64,000 nt of DNA, from positions 1 through 64,000 of the forward strand of contig JANQRT010000059.1 in assembly GCA_028284385.1 (NCBI GenBank), read 5' to 3'. The first letter of the stretch is position 1. Each line of letters starts with the position of its first letter. The stretch is from Opitutaceae bacterium. GTDB lineage: Bacteria; Verrucomicrobiota; Verrucomicrobiia; Opitutales; Opitutaceae. Position numbers and translations under genes: made by a program. Below the pieces are notes generated by a model. It made no database searches and had not been told where the DNA came from. It saw only the letters and a program-made list of their open reading frames with translations. Below are positions 34,852 to 44,467 of this stretch, in pieces.

Positions 34852-35973
34852 ATGCGTATCAAGGTACTGACAGTCGACGACTCCAAGACGGTAAGAATCA
34901 TCGTCAAGAAAGCATTTAAAAGCTTCGATTGCGAGGTGTTAGAAGCTCAAAACGGTGTTGAAGGCCTTGCTATGGCAGCGAAGGTCAATCCCGACATCAT
35001 CCTTCTCGACATCACAATGCCCGTCATGGACGGCGTTGAAATGCTTACTAAGCTGAAGTCGGATCCTACCCTCAAATCAATCCCTGTCATCATGCTCACG
35101 GCCGAAGCAGGTCGCGAGAATGTTATGAAGATCGCCAAGATCGGCGTCCGGGACTATATCGTTAAGCCTTTTAAGGAAGACGTTCTTTGCGACAAGGTAA
35201 GTCGAGTGGTTGATCTTCGACCAGCGGGCGAATCAGAGCCCACGCAAAAGAAGATCGACGATCCCATCGACATTCTTGTTGTCGAAGACAAGCCAGCCAT
35301 CATCGATCAAATCAAGCAAGGCTTTGAGCACACTCCTTGGAATGTGTTTGGCGTTTCCTCAACCGGAGAGGCCATAGACTTTTGCCAGAAGAAGGTTCCT
35401 GATTGCATCCTGATCAGCCTCTCGCTTCCAGAGGATGCGGCTATCACGCTTTTCCGAATCATTCGTTCGAATGCGAAAACCAAATACGTTCCTCTCTTCG
35501 GTCTGTCCGTGAAAACGGCATCGGAAGAACAGAATCGCGCTCAGCAAGCTGGATTCAGCACTATCATCACCAAGCCTATCGATTTTGAAGATCTGGAAAA
35601 CAAGGTTGGCAAGGCTGTCAATCTGGACACTTCCGGAAAGTACTTTGCTCTCGAGAGCGACTACATGACGGTTAAGCTGCCAAGCGCCTGCAATGCTTCG
35701 GTCGTTAATGAAGTAAGCAATTACTTGAAAACGAAAACGGGAGAAGCGGTCGATTCGGGCATCTCGAATGTCGTTTTCGACGCCCAGGAAGTAAAGTCGT
35801 TGGATATGGAAGTTATCAAGCTTCTGCTTCAATCCATGAAACTTTGTCGCGATCTCAGTCTGAATTACGCCCTGGCTGGCAACGCGACGGTTGTGGAAGA
35901 CAGCAAGAAATTCGAAGAGTCCAAAGACTGGGTATTCTGCGAATCAGTGGAAGCCGCTCGAGAATCTCTCTAG
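34852..35973 (+). CDS. double receiver protein with STAS-like C-terminus
   Basis: 373 residues. Receiver 1 (1-125) is complete: acidic D9/D10, phosphoacceptor D53 (IILLDITMPVMDG), Thr in MLTAEAG and Lys in IVKPF. Receiver 2 (about 137-255) is degenerate: the phosphoacceptor position reads CILISLSLPE, with Ser replacing Asp, though ITKPID keeps the Lys. Residues about 262-373 (DYMTVKLPSACNASVVNEV, NVVFDAQEVKSLDMEVIKLL, SLNYALAG) have the pattern of a STAS/anti-sigma-antagonist fold. It likely acts as a CheY-like output that binds a partner through the STAS part. The neighbouring CheX could dephosphorylate receiver 1. Motor binding or sigma control are both open. Confidence 0.78.
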   Translation: MRIKVLTVDDSKTVRIIVKKAFKSFDCEVLEAQNGVEGLAMAAKVNPDIILLDITMPVMDGVEMLTKLKSDPTLKSIPVIMLTAEAGRENVMKIAKIGVRDYIVKPFKEDVLCDKVSRVVDLRPAGESEPTQKKIDDPIDILVVEDKPAIIDQIKQGFEHTPWNVFGVSSTGEAIDFCQKKVPDCILISLSLPEDAAITLFRIIRSNAKTKYVPLFGLSVKTASEEQNRAQQAGFSTIITKPIDFEDLENKVGKAVNLDTSGKYFALESDYMTVKLPSACNASVVNEVSNYLKTKTGEAVDSGISNVVFDAQEVKSLDMEVIKLLLQSMKLCRDLSLNYALAGNATVVEDSKKFEESKDWVFCESVEAARESL

Positions 35974-35996
35974 CCGTAAGAATAATTTCAATACTG

Positions 35997-36024
35997 AGCC
36001 CGCTGAAAACCAGCGGGCTTTTTT
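35997..36024 (+). terminator. intrinsic terminator after the double receiver gene
   Basis: AGCCCGCTG-AAAAC-CAGCGGGCT is a perfect 9-bp GC-rich stem followed by six T. It lies 24 bp past the plus-strand stop and abuts the stop codon of the convergent glnS, and may also serve that gene. Confidence 0.92.
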
Positions 36025-37693
36025 ATTGGCCCTTCTTTTTGCCCCAACTATCTCGCAGTCCCACCGAACGGTTGAATACGGGCTGGTCTTCCGTAGAATC
36101 CGGATCGATCGCGAAGTAGCCTTTTCTTTCGAATTGAATAGGATCGCCCAGCTTTGCGTTCCTGAGCTCCGGTTCGCCGAATGCTTTGACTATGGTTTTG
36201 GAATCCGGGTTTATGTTTTCAATAAAATCATGCCCTTCCTCCACTTGTTCGGGTACGATCTCCGTGAAAAGCTGTTCATAGAGACGGGCTTCTAACGGTA
36301 TGTTCTCCTTGGCGCTCACCCAGTGTATGGTGCCTTTCACTTTGCGTCCATCAGGCGTAGAGCCTCCTCGAGAATCCGGGTCGAAAGTCGCCTTGAGTTC
36401 GACGATATTGCCCTCCTCGTCCTTAACGATCTCCGTGCAAGTAATGTAGCAAGCGTAGCGAAGGCGGACTTCCCTGCCAGGGCCTAGTCGGAAGAACTTC
36501 TTGGGCGGGTCTTCCAAAAAGTCCTCTCTTTCAATATAGATTTCTCGTGTGAGGGGCACTTTTCTCGTTCCCATCTCGGGGTTGGCAGGATGGTTCGGCC
36601 CTTCGTACCATTCGACGTCGTCGGTGGGGAAATTTTCTATGACAACCTTCAAAGGATCGAGCACTGCCATTCGTCGCAAAGCCCTTCCTTCCAAGTCTTG
36701 ACGCAGACAGTATTCAAGAAGCGCGTACTCATTCACCCGCTCTCGTTTGGCAACGCCCGCCCGATGGCAGAACTCGTTGATCGCCTCTGGCGTGTATCCA
36801 CGCCGCCGAAAGCCGGAAACGGTTGGCATGCGCGGATCGTCCCATCCATCGACATGACCTTCGTTCACCAGCTGCAGCAATTTGCGTTTGCTAGTAATGA
36901 CGTATTCGACATTCAAGCGCGCGAATTCGATTTGTCGTGGTTCATGAGGCACTGGCAGATTTTCGACAAACCAGTTATAGAGTGGGCGATGCGCCTCGAA
37001 TTCCAATGTACACAAGCTATGAGTGATTCCTTCAATCGCGTCGCTTTGTCCGTGAGCGTAGTCGTAGGATGGATATATTTTCCATTTGTCACCGGTACGA
37101 TGATGATGGGCGTGAAGGATGCGATACATCACGGGATCTCGCATGTTCAGGTTGGGATGAGACATGTCAATTTTGGCTCTCAGGACTTTTTCTCCCTCGC
37201 CGAATTCCCCTGCCTTCATTTTTTCCAGCAACTCGAGATTTTCTTCGACCGGCCTTTCTCTCCAGGGAGAGTTCTTACCTGGTTCGGTAAGCGATCCCCT
37301 GTACTCTCGCATTTCGTCTGGAGGGAGGTCATCCACGTACGCTTTGCCCTCTTTTATTAAATAGACAGCCCATTCGTAGAGCTGATCAAAGTAGCTTGAA
37401 GCGTAATAGAGATGTTCTCCCCAATCCGCGCCGAGCCATTGAATGTCTCTCTTGATCGACTGGACGTACTCGTCTTCTTCCTTGGCTGGATTGGTGTCAT
37501 CGAAACGCAGATGAAAACGGCCTTTGTAATCCTCTTTTATGCTGTGCGAGATCTGAATGGCGGAAGCGTGCCCAATATGCAAATACCCGCTTGGCTCGGG
37601 AGGAAAGCGGGTTACGATTTGGCTATGCTTCCCAGCTGCGAGTTCCTCGTCGATAATATCGCGAATGAAATTGGAGGGTTTTTCTTCTGACAT
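36023..37693 (-). CDS. glnS: glutaminyl-tRNA synthetase
   Basis: 556 residues of class I aminoacyl-tRNA synthetase. [13 protein letters not shown] (HIGH at 39-42) and VITSKRKL (KMSKS equivalent) bind [32 protein letters not shown] is the GlnRS-type active-site region that distinguishes it from GluRS, and the C-terminal beta-barrel anticodon domains follow. It charges tRNA-Gln directly. The start at MSEEKPSNF is used; upstream sequence in the same frame reads back into gltX and is low in homology. It lies 14 bp after gltX, so the two form an operon. Confidence 0.96.
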   Translation of the reverse strand: MSEEKPSNFIRDIIDEELAAGKHSQIVTRFPPEPSGYLHIGHASAIQISHSIKEDYKGRFHLRFDDTNPAKEEDEYVQSIKRDIQWLGADWGEHLYYASSYFDQLYEWAVYLIKEGKAYVDDLPPDEMREYRGSLTEPGKNSPWRERPVEENLELLEKMKAGEFGEGEKVLRAKIDMSHPNLNMRDPVMYRILHAHHHRTGDKWKIYPSYDYAHGQSDAIEGITHSLCTLEFEAHRPLYNWFVENLPVPHEPRQIEFARLNVEYVITSKRKLLQLVNEGHVDGWDDPRMPTVSGFRRRGYTPEAINEFCHRAGVAKRERVNEYALLEYCLRQDLEGRALRRMAVLDPLKVVIENFPTDDVEWYEGPNHPANPEMGTRKVPLTREIYIEREDFLEDPPKKFFRLGPGREVRLRYACYITCTEIVKDEEGNIVELKATFDPDSRGGSTPDGRKVKGTIHWVSAKENIPLEARLYEQLFTEIVPEQVEEGHDFIENINPDSKTIVKAFGEPELRNAKLGDPIQFERKGYFAIDPDSTEDQPVFNRSVGLRDSWGKKKGQ

Positions 37694-37707
37694 GGTAAAT
37701 GTTGAGT

Positions 37708-39102
37708 TTAGCCTGTTGCCAAATTCGCGTATCTGTCCTGAAAGGCCAGCAATCTCTTTACGACTCGAGCCTGACCGAGAACTCGAAGCATTGGAATGAA
37801 ATCGGGACCTGAATTGGTTCCGCTTACCGCAAAGCGTACCACAGGATACCATGCGAAAGGCTTGACTTGCTTTTCTTCTGCAAGCTGGTTGAACGCCGAG
37901 TCAATTGCAGTTTCCTGCCAGTCCCCTAATGACTGCAAAACGGGAGTGATTTCCTGGATACGAGCAATGGATTCTCCTTTTTCGGTGGTTTTCTTCTCGG
38001 CCTTTTCGTTAATAGGATAGTCATCACTGAAAAAATAGCTGGCGAAATCGGATAGATTTTCGAAACTGTCGATCTTCTGTTGGCAAATGCTCAATACGGC
38101 TTTGATATAATCCTCCTCAGTCGAGTCGTCGATGAGATTCCTATTTGCCAAAGCGGATTTCGCGAAAGTCGTGTATCGATCCAGCGGAAGCTTTTTCATG
38201 TGTTCGAAATTCACATACGACATCTTCTTCTCGTCAAAACGAGCTCCGGCTTTTTGCACATCCTTAATATCGAATCGATCAATAAGCTCGTCGAGTGAGA
38301 GAATTTCCTGATCGTCTTTAGGAGACCAGCCAAGCAAAGCTAGGAAATTGACGACTGCCTGCGGCAGAAAGTGGCGACCTTCGTATTCCTCAATGATAGC
38401 TCCCTTGTCGCGCTTGGACATCTTGCCTTTGCCTTGCTTCGGATCCTTGAGAATCATTGGCATATGAGCGTAGGCCGGCGGTTCAGCGCCGAAAGCCTTG
38501 TATAGCTCCAAATGTTTCGAGGTGTTGGAAAGGTGATCTTCACCGCGCAGGACATGGGTGATCTTCATCGCGATATCGTCTACCACGTTCACAAAGTGGA
38601 ATCCGGGATCGCCATTGGAACGAACGATTACGAAATCCCGTTCCTCCCTTCTGGTAACATCGCCTCGTATCAAATCTTTGATGACAACGGGTTCCGTTCG
38701 GACCTTTTCGATCTCCGCTTTGTGGTACTCGTCGTATTCGGTGTATCTTTCGCCTTCAAGTTTGAAGAAGATTGCTCCCTCTTTTTCATAGGTTCTTCCC
38801 GCTTGCTTTAGCTGAGCTAAATAGTCCTTGTAGATCTGGCCTCGCTGGCTTTGGAAATAGGGGCCATATTCGCCCCCTACTTCCGGCCCTTCATCCCAAT
38901 CCAATCCAAGCCAACGCAGTACGGATAGCAGCTCGTCGAGCGCTTCCCGACTATTTCGTTCCCTGTCGGTGTCCGCTATACGCAGAATGTAGGATCCGGA
39001 ATGTTTTCGAGCAAAGAGCCAATTGAAGAGGGCCGTCCTGGCTGTTCCGATATGAGTGGAACCAGTTGGGCTGGGCTCGAATCTGACGCGTACGCTGCTC
39101 AT
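37708..39102 (-). CDS. gltX: glutamyl-tRNA synthetase
   Basis: 464 residues. [20 protein letters not shown] (HIGH-type motif HIGT at 17-20), [36 protein letters not shown] and [11 protein letters not shown] identify a bacterial GluRS, with the helical anticodon-binding domain at the C-terminus. It charges tRNA-Glu. The ATG at 39102 (MSSVRVRF) is taken; a TTG three codons upstream is possible. It lies 91 bp downstream of the MFS gene and just before glnS. Whether it is discriminating for tRNA-Glu cannot be read safely, but the presence of glnS makes that likely. Confidence 0.95.
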   Translation of the reverse strand: MSSVRVRFEPSPTGSTHIGTARTALFNWLFARKHSGSYILRIADTDRERNSREALDELLSVLRWLGLDWDEGPEVGGEYGPYFQSQRGQIYKDYLAQLKQAGRTYEKEGAIFFKLEGERYTEYDEYHKAEIEKVRTEPVVIKDLIRGDVTRREERDFVIVRSNGDPGFHFVNVVDDIAMKITHVLRGEDHLSNTSKHLELYKAFGAEPPAYAHMPMILKDPKQGKGKMSKRDKGAIIEEYEGRHFLPQAVVNFLALLGWSPKDDQEILSLDELIDRFDIKDVQKAGARFDEKKMSYVNFEHMKKLPLDRYTTFAKSALANRNLIDDSTEEDYIKAVLSICQQKIDSFENLSDFASYFFSDDYPINEKAEKKTTEKGESIARIQEITPVLQSLGDWQETAIDSAFNQLAEEKQVKPFAWYPVVRFAVSGTNSGPDFIPMLRVLGQARVVKRLLAFQDRYANLATG

Positions 39103-39193
39103 GGTTCGCAAGAAGATGTTCAGATGCTTTGGGGAATCAAGATTTGCTTTTCGCTAAAATTCGCACGCTCATGTCCACTTTGGTTGAGCTGGA

Positions 39194-40411
39194 CTAGCGA
39201 CGCGCCATTCGACTGATGGGGTAGAGTAGAAGGATGGATAGGCTTACTAGAATCGCTCCGAAAGTGATGGTTTGGGGTAGCGAGAAGAGGATGATCATGT
39301 AGAAGCCGAAAAAGGGAGCCACCAGCCCTCGAATGCCCGTCATGAAAGAATGGATGCTCATATAATTCGCTTCTTGGCCTGGCGGCGCGAATTTCGTCAC
39401 CCATAAACTCCAATTCACGTTTGCTCCTGCCATCGCTATTCCGTAACCGGCAGAGCCTATGTAGATCCATTCGATTGATTTCGAAAAGAAAAAGACCAGC
39501 ATCGCTACTAGAATCATCGCGCTGGCGATCCCTCGAATAAGAAAATAGTTATACTTGTCGAAAAAGTCTCCCCAAATAGTCGTGGCGGCCATCCTCGCCA
39601 GACTAGGGATGATAATGGAAGCGATAGCTACTTGTGTATACGATGCCTGGATACCATAGGCTTCGTTGGTCATGTATTCAATTTGAAGTGGCATGGTCGC
39701 AAGGTTGCCGAATCCCAGAATCATCCACATGCCGAGCATGCAGCCGAATATCTTATCGGTCCAAATAAGGGAGAGATGCTTTAGGGGATTCCCGCCTGGA
39801 GAAGCTTGCAGCTTTTCGGATGGCATGAGCCACATGCAGATTGCCGATAGCAGGCAAGCTACTGACATGATTTGAAAGAGAATGGGGAATTGAGTGATAT
39901 CCTTCTCTAAAAGCATACCCCCAAGCAATCCGAATGGCAATGAAAGCCCCACACCTAGGGAGATTCCAATTGCGACTTTCTTGCCTCGCTGAGCATTTGA
40001 ATAATTTGTAGTGTAAATGTGGATAAGCAGCGGCATTTGTTGAGCGAGGGCGGAGCCTCCTACGACGCCAGCCGTTAGAAACAGCCAAAGGGAGTCCGAA
40101 CCCTGTGACGCGATAAACAGGGCGATTCCCGCCAAGACATAGCCTATCGAGCTCAATCTGGCCGTTTTCATTCCCAGTTTTGAAAAGTAGAAAACGGTTA
40201 TGGGCGTTGCCATCAATCCGATCGCGAATGCCGATGGAACAAGCGCTTTGGCGAAGGAAGGTCCCTGGAAATAGGTTGTAACGATAAGAAGCGCGAAAGT
40301 TCGCCAGCCAGCGTCGAGAATTCCGTTCATTCCGCCTCTGATAAGGTCCAAGCGAAACGTTGTTCTGCCGATCTCCGTTTTGGAATTGGGAAGTTGGACC
40401 TTATCGCTCAC
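39194..40411 (-). CDS. MFS transporter
   Basis: 405 residues with about twelve hydrophobic segments, forming two bundles of six around a cytoplasmic loop near 200-220 (MPSEKLQASPGGNPLKHLS). It has the general layout of the major facilitator superfamily: an acidic/basic loop after helix 2 (FYFSKLGMKTARLSS) and a Gly-rich helix 4-5 region. Substrate unknown. It sits in the inner membrane. It is between a TPR-protein gene and gltX on the minus strand, with no partner that hints at substrate. Confidence 0.8.
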   Translation of the reverse strand: MSDKVQLPNSKTEIGRTTFRLDLIRGGMNGILDAGWRTFALLIVTTYFQGPSFAKALVPSAFAIGLMATPITVFYFSKLGMKTARLSSIGYVLAGIALFIASQGSDSLWLFLTAGVVGGSALAQQMPLLIHIYTTNYSNAQRGKKVAIGISLGVGLSLPFGLLGGMLLEKDITQFPILFQIMSVACLLSAICMWLMPSEKLQASPGGNPLKHLSLIWTDKIFGCMLGMWMILGFGNLATMPLQIEYMTNEAYGIQASYTQVAIASIIIPSLARMAATTIWGDFFDKYNYFLIRGIASAMILVAMLVFFFSKSIEWIYIGSAGYGIAMAGANVNWSLWVTKFAPPGQEANYMSIHSFMTGIRGLVAPFFGFYMIILFSLPQTITFGAILVSLSILLLYPISRMARR

Positions 40412-40491
40412 GGTGCAGGAAATGGTAGGACACTCCGATTAAATAGCCAGAATACAGGCCTTGTGGCCAGATATTCCAAATAATTGGCTGG

Positions 40492-40860
40492 CTAGCAGGC
40501 GTTTTTCAGCGATGTGAGCAAGTCCTCGAAATGCCGATAGCCTTTTAGTTGGCTTAGATCCGGATCTTGCATCATCCAGCCCAGGTCGTCATAGCCGAGA
40601 TCCAATGCTTTCGAAAGCGAATCTACGGCATCGCGCTTTCGTCCGAGCAAACTCAAGCTGCAAGCGAGATTGTACCTCACTCTAGCGTCGGACGGGAGGA
40701 TACGAGCCAAGCGACGATCGATCCGAAGCGATTGCCTAGCCATCCCATATTTGGAATAAAGTCCTCCTAGCAGCTCCAAAACGTCCACGTCTTTAGGATT
40801 TCGTTTTATCACGCCTTCGAAGAAATTGATGTCGAAGGCGTCCTGCGCGTCGATATCCAT
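40492..40860 (-). CDS. small TPR protein
   Basis: 122 residues if it starts at MDIDAQDAF. It carries about two tetratricopeptide repeats (DVDVLELLGGLYSKYGMARQS, then ARVRYNLACSLSLLGRKRDA), then DDLGWMMQDPDLSQLKGYRHFEDLL, a C-terminal element found in TPR proteins of this phylum. The longer frame starting at 41040 adds 60 residues of unlikely composition, so the internal ATG is preferred. Likely a cytoplasmic adaptor of unknown partner. It is 80 bp upstream of the MFS gene and probably cotranscribed. Confidence 0.65.
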   Translation of the reverse strand: MDIDAQDAFDINFFEGVIKRNPKDVDVLELLGGLYSKYGMARQSLRIDRRLARILPSDARVRYNLACSLSLLGRKRDAVDSLSKALDLGYDDLGWMMQDPDLSQLKGYRHFEDLLTSLKNAC

Positions 40861-41051
40861 AGCTGAAACCACCTTAGGAATGAAATCGAGCGGCGCAAGA
40901 TCGCAATTTACATTTGCTCGCCTGGCTGGCCAACACAGGGACTTTTCGCGTTCGTTTTTCCGAACCTCCCCAGGAAATCCAGCGGAGCAAACCGGTTTCC
41001 TCAGCGTCGATGCGTCGCGCACGAAACCTGGTTTTATCAACAGCGTCTACT

Positions 41052-41252
41052 ATGAGGCGATTGGGCGTGGTAGTAGCGGCATTAGAAGGGAAAGGGGAGC
41101 GACTGGCTCTAGGCGCCTACGATTTTCAGGGAACCCTTCTATACGAACTGAAGGTTATCGATCCCATTGCGAAAGAATTCGAATTGCAATTCATGGTGAC
41201 TTGCGACACCCGTTTTACGATCGTCTGGCGGTATCAGCGTATTGAAAACTAG
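41052..41252 (+). CDS. small hypothetical protein (uncertain)
   Basis: 66 residues, MRRLGVVVAALEGKGERLALGA, then a beta-rich segment (GTLLYELKVIDPIAKEFELQFMV) ending FTIVWRYQRIEN. The composition looks protein-like and it lies in an otherwise empty 430-bp gap between divergent genes, with no better frame. There is no clear ribosome site, and an upstream extension to 40914 has unnatural composition. No family recognised. Confidence 0.35.
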   Translation: MRRLGVVVAALEGKGERLALGAYDFQGTLLYELKVIDPIAKEFELQFMVTCDTRFTIVWRYQRIEN

Positions 41253-41293
41253 ATCTATCCCAAATACTTCCATTCTAAGATCAATTGAATAAT

Positions 41294-42646
41294 ATGAACG
41301 AAAGCGTATCCAGAATTTCATCTATTCTGCTTCTCTTCCTGTTCTCGACTCTGAAGATTCAGGGGGCGAAAGTCGAGGGCGAGGTGGTCGCTACAAGCGG
41401 CACCATCGTTACGGTTAGTCTTGATAATGCCAATGACGTTCGACCGGGCGACCTGACTCGAATTTTCACTACCGTTTCCGGCAGAACGTTCGTAGCGGCC
41501 ACGGGACGAATTGCCGATGTGTCGGAAACGCAGGCTATCGTTAATATCGATCCCGATTCAGGTCGCGTTAATGTTGGGATGACGGCCGTTATCGAATTGC
41601 AGCGACTTGTTCATGAGTGTGATGAGCTGGCAGCCGATCCAAAGGATATCTTCGCCGTATCTGAAGGGGCCCGTATCGAACAGCTGGATGCGCTTTCAGC
41701 GGTTGGAGCCTGTAAAAAAGCGATAGCCGAATATCCAGAAGAAGCTCGCTTCCATGCTCAGCTTGCTCGAGCCCTTCTTGCGGATCAAAAACCGGCCAAT
41801 GCCGTCTTGTCGTATTTACGAGCCTTGAAGTTGGAACCCAACTATCCGGTTGTTCTTCATAACCTGGCGATGATACAGCGATTTGGTCCCGAGGAATTGC
41901 AGGATTACAAAGCCGCGAGAACGAATTTCAATGCCGCGGCTGAGGCGAACTTCCTGGAATCGATGCCGGTATTGGGTGCCATGTGTCGCGATGGTCTTGG
42001 AGGCGATGTGGATTACGAATCCAGCTTCAGATGGTTTCAGGTGGCTGCTGATGAAGGGAATGCCTACGCTCAAAACGCCTTGGGGGAGTGCTTTCAGAAT
42101 GGATGGGGAGTCGAGAAAAGCGCTGGCGAAGCTCTTCTATGGTTTCGCAGCGCGGCGGAACAAGACTATCCCAAGGCCTTGAGGAATCTCGGTCTGGCCT
42201 TTGACAAGGGGACTGGTGTCACGGCCAACGACGAGAAGGCTTTTGCTTGGTATAAAAAGGCGGCAGATCTTGATGACTCTCCCTCTCAGCATGCGGTTGG
42301 TATCTTCTACTTAAAGGGTAGGGCGGTTCAGCAGGATTACCAAACCGCCGTCGACTGGTTGACTAAAGCGGCTTCGCAAAATGAAGCTAGATCGATGCGG
42401 GAACTTGGTTCTCTCTATTATTTAGGCCAAGTATTCAAAAAGGACTACGCCAAGGCTGCCGATTACTATCTTAAAGCGGCTGAGTTAGGGGATGCCGCTT
42501 CGCAATTCAATTTCGGCATGCTTCTGGAAAAGGGGCAAGGCGTTGCTCGCGATCGGAACAAGGCGATTGCCATGTTCCAGAAAGCCGCTCGCCAGGAATA
42601 CAAGTTAGCTCAGGAAAGACTCACTCGTTTGAAAAAGGACTGGTAG
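41294..42646 (+). CDS. secreted Sel1-repeat protein
   Basis: 450 residues. A signal peptide (about 1-24, RISSILLLFLFSTLKIQGAK) precedes a small beta domain (25-100, with EGEVVATSGTIVTVSLDNA and VRPGDL), one or two TPRs (about 120-200) and at least six Sel1-like repeats to the end (pattern AxxxLGxxYxxGxGVxxDxxKAxxWxxKAA). Sel1 repeats act as protein-binding scaffolds. It is likely periplasmic or exported. The next gene is a colinear paralogue, so this is a tandem duplication. The ATG at 41294 is used; a TTG three codons earlier is possible. Partner unknown. Confidence 0.8.
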   Translation: MNESVSRISSILLLFLFSTLKIQGAKVEGEVVATSGTIVTVSLDNANDVRPGDLTRIFTTVSGRTFVAATGRIADVSETQAIVNIDPDSGRVNVGMTAVIELQRLVHECDELAADPKDIFAVSEGARIEQLDALSAVGACKKAIAEYPEEARFHAQLARALLADQKPANAVLSYLRALKLEPNYPVVLHNLAMIQRFGPEELQDYKAARTNFNAAAEANFLESMPVLGAMCRDGLGGDVDYESSFRWFQVAADEGNAYAQNALGECFQNGWGVEKSAGEALLWFRSAAEQDYPKALRNLGLAFDKGTGVTANDEKAFAWYKKAADLDDSPSQHAVGIFYLKGRAVQQDYQTAVDWLTKAASQNEARSMRELGSLYYLGQVFKKDYAKAADYYLKAAELGDAASQFNFGMLLEKGQGVARDRNKAIAMFQKAARQEYKLAQERLTRLKKDW

Positions 42647-42855
42647 GCGAAACGGCCAACCCATCCTGCCTTTCCTCATATCCTTTAGCCTCGAAGATTC
42701 CCTAGGCGCTTTGCTTCCTGAAGGTAGGCTATGCTTGCCTACTAGGTTTGAGCATCCTCTGATTCTTTGAGTTCTACTGCTTAAGGAGCGATGAGCTCCA
42801 ATCGCGCGAAATCCGGATTTTGCGTATTTTTAACATTGATACAGAACGGATTTCA

Positions 42856-42883
42856 TAAACGCGCGTATCATCATAGCCGATAT
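42856..42883 (+). promoter_or_regulatory. sigma28-like promoter before the second Sel1 gene
   Basis: TAAA, 16 bases, GCCGATAT. The -10 matches the FliA consensus at 7 of 8 and TAAA is exact, but the spacer is one base longer than consensus. It lies about 80 bp before the start codon. The rest of this 315-bp gap (42647-42961) shows only a small GTAGGC/GCCTAC hairpin. Confidence 0.35.
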
Positions 42884-42961
42884 CTAATGTTATACCTGCG
42901 ACTCGAGTGTTCGCCCTAGCTGCACTGATTGTCGCTATACAACATTTGGCACATATCAGCT

Positions 42962-44314
42962 ATGAAAAAATACGTTACATTACTTTCGCTTTTAGCGGTA
43001 TCCGTTTTGTCTGGAAATCTCTGGGCAAAGCAACTGGGTCTGCCTGGCGAGCTCGTAGCTCTGGGAGATGACAATGCTACCGTCCTCCTCCTTGAGCCAT
43101 CCGACAAGGTCAACAAGGGCGACTGGGTTGCCGTCTACAAGATAGTCGATGGCATGGAATTGGAAATCGCTCGTGGCGAAGCCGCCGATTTTGTTGACGG
43201 TACCATCATCGCGAAAATCGACCCCGAGTCTCTAGAAGTTGGTTTGAAGACGATAGTCCTTCCTCGCGCTCCTATCCATGAGTGCGACGAACTAGCCTCC
43301 ATTCCTGGAGACGCCTTCTCTCTTGTCAGCGAAGGTGTAGAGAAGGAGAATTTGGATGTGGCGGCGGCCATAAAGGCCTGCAAAGCTGCACTCGAAGAAT
43401 TCCCTTACGAATCTCGCTTTCATGCTCAGCTCGGTCGAGTTCTCGAACTGGATGGCAAGCCCGCGAGCGCCGTTCTCGAGTACGAACAAGCTCTCGAGTT
43501 GAATCCGTTCTATCCCGTCGCCTTGCACAGTTTGGCGTCGATTCGCTACTATGGTCCTGAGGAGCTGAGAAACTACGAAGTTGCTCGTGAGCGTTTCCAA
43601 TTGGCTTCCGAGCTCGGTCACAAGGATTCCATGCAGATTTACGGCAGCATGTGTCGTGATGGACAGGGCGGGGATCGCGATTTCAACTCGGCTGCGAAAT
43701 GGTTTCAAGTAGCAGCGGAAAATGGATACGCCTACGCTCAAAATGCTCTAGGCGAATGCTATGAATTTGGTTGGGGCGTGGAAAGCGATATTGGCAAAGC
43801 CCTTCTCTGGTATCGTAGTTCGACGGAATTGGATTTCACAGTTGGCATGTACAATCTCGGCCGCGTATTCGACAATGGAATTGGCGTTGTTCGTAATGAT
43901 GAGGTTGCTTTCAAGTGGTATGGCAAGGCTGCTGCTCGCGGAAATGCCAATGCGCTTTATTCGCTGGGTCTCTTTTATAAACGTGGACGCGGAACAGAGC
44001 CGCACTTCGAAAACGCTTTCGAGTCTCTGACGCTTGCCGCTCAACAAGGTCATTCAGGCGCCATGAGAGAGATCGCCTCGATTTACTACAATGGCGAAGG
44101 CGTTAAGAAAGACTACGATCTTGCGGCCATTTGGTATGAGAAGGCTGCCAACATTGGTGATGCGATTTCCCAGTACACGCTGGGAACCATGCTTGAGAAG
44201 GGCCAGGGTTTCGAGCGTAATCGGAATCGCGCTATTCGCTGGTATCGACATGCTGCGCAGCAGGGCCACAACTCTTCGCAGAAGCGCTTGCTGGCTCTCA
44301 AGTCGGACTGGTAA
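42962..44314 (+). CDS. secreted Sel1-repeat protein, paralogue of the preceding gene
   Basis: 450 residues with the same order as the gene before: signal peptide (MKKYVTLLSLLAVSVLSGNLWA, about 1-22), beta domain (LPGELVALGDDNATVLLLEP, VNKGDWVAVYK), TPR segment, then Sel1 repeats to the C-terminus, both proteins ending KSDW or KKDW. The start at MKKYVTLL is set by the signal peptide; an earlier frame start is non-coding. The beta domain recalls the small domain in envelope and flagellar-ring proteins, but this is weak. A sigma28-like site upstream could link it to motility. It is followed by a good terminator. Confidence 0.8.
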   Translation: MKKYVTLLSLLAVSVLSGNLWAKQLGLPGELVALGDDNATVLLLEPSDKVNKGDWVAVYKIVDGMELEIARGEAADFVDGTIIAKIDPESLEVGLKTIVLPRAPIHECDELASIPGDAFSLVSEGVEKENLDVAAAIKACKAALEEFPYESRFHAQLGRVLELDGKPASAVLEYEQALELNPFYPVALHSLASIRYYGPEELRNYEVARERFQLASELGHKDSMQIYGSMCRDGQGGDRDFNSAAKWFQVAAENGYAYAQNALGECYEFGWGVESDIGKALLWYRSSTELDFTVGMYNLGRVFDNGIGVVRNDEVAFKWYGKAAARGNANALYSLGLFYKRGRGTEPHFENAFESLTLAAQQGHSGAMREIASIYYNGEGVKKDYDLAAIWYEKAANIGDAISQYTLGTMLEKGQGFERNRNRAIRWYRHAAQQGHNSSQKRLLALKSDW

Positions 44315-44357
44315 TCCAAGACGATTTTATAATATCAGGAAACACTATTGCAAGGGG

Positions 44358-44391
44358 AAGGACTCGTTCGGGGTCCTTCTCTTTTTCTTTA
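44358..44391 (+). terminator. intrinsic terminator after the Sel1 pair
   Basis: GAAGGACTC and GGGTCCTTC pair over 9 bp (one G-U) with a GTTCG loop, followed by TCTTTTTCTTT. It lies 43 bp after the stop codon. Confidence 0.85.
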
Positions 44392-44467
44392 TGCGCTAGG
44401 TCTTGAGTAAGACCGATTCAGACCTAAAACAAGTAACCATTGGATAACTACACGTCGACTTGAAGGC

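Noticed and set aside
34836..34860. TAAAGTTT, a perfect sigma28 -35, before the double receiver gene
   Set aside because: The -10 position reads CGTATCAA and lies inside the coding sequence; the site is at the cheX stop codon and is likely chance.
37694..37852. N-terminal extension of glnS
   Set aside because: The extra 53 residues read back over the end of gltX in another frame and have no similarity to GlnRS.
40914..41052. Upstream extension of the small ORF ending at 41252
   Set aside because: The added residues are Arg/Ser-rich with no protein-like pattern and overlap no ribosome site.
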